From NCBI GenBank assembly GCA_030607635.1, contig JAUWJP010000081.1, forward strand, positions 1 through 7,357: 7,357 nt of DNA. Reading direction: 5' to 3'. The position numbers were made by a program, and so were the translations under genes. The stretch comes from Candidatus Aminicenantota bacterium. Lineage in GTDB: Bacteria > Acidobacteriota > Aminicenantia > Aminicenantales > Aminicenantaceae. Positions 4,728-7,357 of this stretch are shown piece after piece. The notes beneath the pieces are model-generated. The model saw only the letters and a list, made by a program, of their open reading frames with translations, did not search any database and was not told the origin of the DNA. Position 1 is the stretch's first letter. Each line of letters opens with the position of its first letter.

Positions 4728-6635
4728 TTACTTTTTATAACTTTTCACAACGAGATAGGCCACCAGACCAATAAAAGCTGCCAAGGCTACGAAATCACCA
4801 ACATTTCCTGGCCAGACAAGGCCAATTCCTTTAGGCGTTGCTTTAGCGAAATAGGCGTATATGGCGACAAAAACCATGAGGATTCCTTCTCCGGCAATAA
4901 AGCCTGAACCTAGAAGGACTCCTTTCTCTTTTCTTGTGGCCTTAAGCTTTTCATTATTGCCGGCTTTTTTCTCGATAAAATGTCTAACAGCTCCTCCCAC
5001 AAAGACTGGAGTCATAGTAGAAAGAGGAAGGTATATACCTACAGCAAACGGAAGAGAAGGAACCCCGAGAAGCTCGGCTACGATCGCAAAAGCTCCTCCA
5101 ACCAAAACAAGTCCCCAGGGAAGGTCGCCGCCAAGTACTCCTTCGACAACAGTTTTCATTAAGGTGGCTTGAGGAGCAGGGAGAGCTGTTGTTCCGAAAG
5201 AAAAGGCTTCTCCCAGAAGCCAGACCGCTCCGGCTATAGCAAAAGCTGATGCTAATACCCCTATCAATTCTGAACTCTGCTGTCTTTTAGGTGTAGCTCC
5301 GATTATATAGCCAGCCTTAAGATCCTGGGAAATGTCGCCAGCGATGGAAGCGGCGACACAAACTACCGTCCCTACAGTAAGGGCTGTTGCCATCCCTAAA
5401 ATATCCGTCCATCCCAGGGCTAAAAACAAAAGGCTTGTCCCGAGGAGAGTCACAATAGTCATCCCAGATGTGGGATTTGAGGATACACCTATCATGCCCA
5501 CGATTCTGGATGAGACTGTCACAAAGCAGAAGGCGAAAATGACGATGCAGACCGAAGCTATAAGCCGCACCAGAAAGGTTGTGCTGATGCCGAGGATTTG
5601 GGGAGCGAGTATTATTATGATTATTACTGCAAGAGTTCCAAGGCCAAGAACAGTAATGGGAAGGTCGGTATCAGTCCTTTTCTTCTGGAATTGAGCATTT
5701 TGTCTGCTGAGGCTGAAGTCTTTAATGCCTATTTTCAGAGCACTGAACATTGTGGGCAAAGATTTGGAGACAGCGATGATTCCGCCCACAGCTACTGCAC
5801 CTGCTCCTATAAACTTAATGTAGTTTTTCCAGATTTCTTCTGCAGACATCTGAGCTATGGGCAGGTCTGTTTCAGGAAGCAAGGGCATACTCAGGTTTTC
5901 CCCGAAGTAGGAAATCAAGGGAATGATTCCAATCCAGGAGAGAAGCCCGCCAGCCACCATTATCCCTGCAATTCGAGGTCCCAGGATGAAGCCCACACCC
6001 AAAAGGGCAGGTGTGGGTTCCATGCCAAGCAGAGCTTTTTTCAAGACCGGAATCTTAAGATAGATTTTTTCGGGCCAGAGTTTCAAAATTTCAACAAGGG
6101 CCTTGAAAAAAGCGCCTACTCCCAAACCAAGAAATACATTTTTGGCTTTTGCCCCTCCCGCATCGGCTGAGATCAGGACTTGAGCAGCTGCAGTCCCTTC
6201 CGGGTAGGGGAGAACTGCATGCTCCTTTACAATCAGCGCTCTCCTCAAGGGAATCATAAAGAGCACTCCCAGGATTCCTCCAAGGAGGGCTAAGGTGCCG
6301 ATTTTGCATAGGCTTGGATTGAAGCCCCAGAGAAAGAGGGCAGGTATAGTAAAAATGAGTCCCGAAGCCAACGAAGAACTGGCCGACCCTGTAGTCTGGG
6401 CTATATTACAATCCAAGATTGTGCTTTTTCCGAGGATCGGACTTAATACTCTGAATACGGCTACAGAAATAACGGCCAGGGGAATGGCCGTGGATATTGT
6501 AAGCCCGACCCTTAATCCTAGATAAGCGTTGGCAGAGCCAAAAATGACACCGAATATTGCTCCGATAATAACGGCTTTTAGAGTAATATCTTTATAGGGA
6601 GTTATATCCGGTACGTAAGGTTTGTGTTCTTCCAT
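4728..6635 (-). CDS. OPT-family oligopeptide transporter
   Basis: An integral membrane transporter of the oligopeptide transporter (OPT) family, prokaryotic branch (TIGR00733-like), expected to import small peptides or, in some members, metal chelates by proton coupling. 635 residues, within the usual 600-680, with about 14-16 predicted helices. Landmarks: GSANAYLGLRVGLTIS (33-48), NIAQTTGSASSSLASG (77-92), LPYPEGTAAAQVL (142-154), SSNPTSGMTIV (385-395), AGDISQDLKAGYIIGATP (432-449) and LPFAVGIYLPLSTMTP (528-543). A hydrophilic loop lies around 300-325. The start at 6635 is chosen because it gives the short polar N-terminus followed by the first helix. It has no clear SD (AAAGAACGCGCAA precedes it), so its translation signal is weak compared with neighbours. 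It lies downstream of the nucleoside phosphorylase gene and upstream of cstA on the same strand, consistent with a nutrient-scavenging group. Confidence 0.93.
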   Translation of the reverse strand: MEEHKPYVPDITPYKDITLKAVIIGAIFGVIFGSANAYLGLRVGLTISTAIPLAVISVAVFRVLSPILGKSTILDCNIAQTTGSASSSLASGLIFTIPALFLWGFNPSLCKIGTLALLGGILGVLFMIPLRRALIVKEHAVLPYPEGTAAAQVLISADAGGAKAKNVFLGLGVGAFFKALVEILKLWPEKIYLKIPVLKKALLGMEPTPALLGVGFILGPRIAGIMVAGGLLSWIGIIPLISYFGENLSMPLLPETDLPIAQMSAEEIWKNYIKFIGAGAVAVGGIIAVSKSLPTMFSALKIGIKDFSLSRQNAQFQKKRTDTDLPITVLGLGTLAVIIIIILAPQILGISTTFLVRLIASVCIVIFAFCFVTVSSRIVGMIGVSSNPTSGMTIVTLLGTSLLFLALGWTDILGMATALTVGTVVCVAASIAGDISQDLKAGYIIGATPKRQQSSELIGVLASAFAIAGAVWLLGEAFSFGTTALPAPQATLMKTVVEGVLGGDLPWGLVLVGGAFAIVAELLGVPSLPFAVGIYLPLSTMTPVFVGGAVRHFIEKKAGNNEKLKATRKEKGVLLGSGFIAGEGILMVFVAIYAYFAKATPKGIGLVWPGNVGDFVALAAFIGLVAYLVVKSYKK

Positions 6636-6681
6636 TTGCGCGTTCTTTCGCTAGGTTAAAACAGAAAGCAGTCTAACATAT

Positions 6682-6711
6682 AAGATATTTTTTTTCTAAC
6701 TAAAAAGCCAA
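6682..6711 (-). promoter_or_regulatory. Possible promoter for the OPT transporter gene
   Basis: Minus-strand TTGGCT (6706-6711), an 18-nt spacer that is mostly A, and TATCTT (6682-6687); four of six consensus bases in each box. The -35 coincides with the 3' arm of the proposed terminator hairpin for the gene upstream, so at most a weak call. Confidence 0.25.
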
Positions 6712-6743
6712 AAGATTGTTTCCTTCTTAAACTACACTTTTGC
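6702..6743 (-). terminator. Possible intrinsic terminator after the nucleoside phosphorylase gene
   Basis: On the minus strand GCAAAAG (6737-6743), starting right after the TGA stop, pairs with CTTTTGGC (6707-6714) with one bulged G, a loop of about 22 nt, then five Ts (6702-6706). The stem is short and AT-rich, so termination would be partial at best; it could still reduce read-through into the OPT gene. Confidence 0.3.
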
Positions 6744-7357
6744 TCAGATTCTTTCAATAATAAACGGCCAGAAATCTGGAGGTTTCTCAGAGATAATAAA
6801 AGCTCCTTGGGATTCTTTCTCAAACGAGGAGATATTTTTGACCTTGTTAAAATGAACCTCGGCCAGAGTTTCCCCTTTTTCTACTTTTTCACCAATTTTC
6901 TTGAAGATTAAAAGACCAGGTCCATGATCACTTGAATCTGCGGGTTTTTTACTTCCTGCTTCCAATTCAAGGCAAACGGAGCGGATTTGTTTCATCATTA
7001 TCTTATGAATGAAGCCCCTGTTTGGGGAGAGGATTTTCATCCTATTTTTAGCTTGAGGAAGCAAAGAATAATCATCAATAATTCGAGGATTTCCCTTTTG
7101 AGCTTCAATAATTTGTTTAAACTTTTCGAGAGCTTCGCCTTTAATAATCTTATCCTTAAGGTCTCTTTTTGCTTCTATTCTGTTTAAGGACTTTTTGGCT
7201 AAAAGGAGTATTTCTGTTCCTAACTCTAATGCGAGCTTCAGAACGTCTAAAGGACCTTTTCCTTTGAGGACTTCCAGGACCTCTCTGACTTCAAGAGAAT
7301 TTCCCACAGCCTGGCCAAGAGGCTGATTCATGTCACTCAGGATAAAAGTTGAGTTGA
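6744..7357 (-). CDS. Pyrimidine-nucleoside / thymidine phosphorylase, C-terminal part (5' truncated by window edge)
   Basis: The enzyme splits thymidine, deoxyuridine or uridine with phosphate to give the free base and (deoxy)ribose 1-phosphate, in pyrimidine salvage and nucleoside catabolism. The visible 203 residues run out of the right edge without a start; the internal ATG at 7331 is not the start, because the upstream codons continue the family motif (STFILSD before MNQPLGQAVGNSLEVRE). That DMNQPLG..GN.LEV pattern belongs to the central alpha/beta domain. The last 80 residues form the PYNP C-terminal domain, including GFIHKI and a swivelling-type segment IFKKIGEKVEKGETLAEVH. About 230 N-terminal residues are missing, including the phosphate-binding and nucleoside-binding active site, so Pdp (broad) cannot be told from DeoA (thymidine). 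The usual LGAGR turn in the C-terminal domain reads LEAGSKK here. It is likely the first gene of the run that continues with OPT and cstA. Confidence 0.92.
   Translation of the reverse strand, partial: NSTFILSDMNQPLGQAVGNSLEVREVLEVLKGKGPLDVLKLALELGTEILLLAKKSLNRIEAKRDLKDKIIKGEALEKFKQIIEAQKGNPRIIDDYSLLPQAKNRMKILSPNRGFIHKIMMKQIRSVCLELEAGSKKPADSSDHGPGLLIFKKIGEKVEKGETLAEVHFNKVKNISSFEKESQGAFIISEKPPDFWPFIIERI

Noticed and set aside
5598..6170. A 190-codon plus-strand open frame opposite the OPT gene
   Set aside because: It is antisense to a clear transporter gene; the product is low in hydrophobic order, cysteine- and histidine-rich in a random way, and matches no family. Such frames are common opposite membrane-protein genes.
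1..7357. tRNA, rRNA, CRISPR array, riboswitch, insertion sequence or phage gene
   Set aside because: Scanning by eye found no cloverleaf, repeat-spacer pattern, transposase-like frame or conserved leader; the spacers are too short or too AT-rich to hold one convincingly.

Overview
The window is AT-rich bacterial DNA with tightly packed genes, short AT-rich spacers, good Shine-Dalgarno sites on several genes and frequent AGA/AGG arginine codons. An ExbD/TolR protein points to a diderm (Gram-negative type) bacterium. An acyl-CoA dehydrogenase, an OPT-family peptide transporter, a CstA-family carboxylate/peptide permease and a pyrimidine-nucleoside phosphorylase suggest a heterotroph living on peptides, nucleosides and acyl compounds. 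The gene mix would fit a candidate phylum such as Aminicenantes or a relative, but this is a low-confidence inference with no marker gene to support it.

Plus strand, left side: the 3' end of an unrecognised gene (1-158) is followed by a strong promoter (TTGACA-N17-TATAAA, 150-178) whose -35 box lies in that gene's last codons. It drives a complete MCAD-like acyl-CoA dehydrogenase (240-1388, GTG start).

Minus strand, 1449-2358: a two-gene unit of exbD and an exported thioredoxin-fold protein with a single active-site cysteine (WCPDT), read from a TTGACA-N18-TAAAAT promoter at 2395-2424. No exbB or tonB is visible.

Plus strand, 2490-2905: a TIGR04076-type small cysteine-containing protein diverges from exbD. 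Its stop codon overlaps (ATGA) the start of a previously unlisted 48-codon ORF encoding a one-helix membrane protein with a basic tail. A perfect 10-bp inverted repeat with further inner pairing (2816-2880) lies inside that small ORF.

Minus strand, 2940-7357, in transcription order: pyrimidine-nucleoside phosphorylase (5' end outside the window), an OPT oligopeptide transporter and a CstA-family permease, with spacers of about 108 bp each. Functionally this is a scavenging block: nucleoside cleavage, peptide uptake, and uptake of pyruvate or peptides. The spacers are long enough for separate promoters, so single-operon transcription is not certain.

No tRNA, rRNA, CRISPR array, insertion sequence or phage gene was seen. 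The window holds mostly known families; the least described items are the coupled small membrane ORF with its embedded inverted repeat, and the orphan exbD plus monothiol thioredoxin-like pair.
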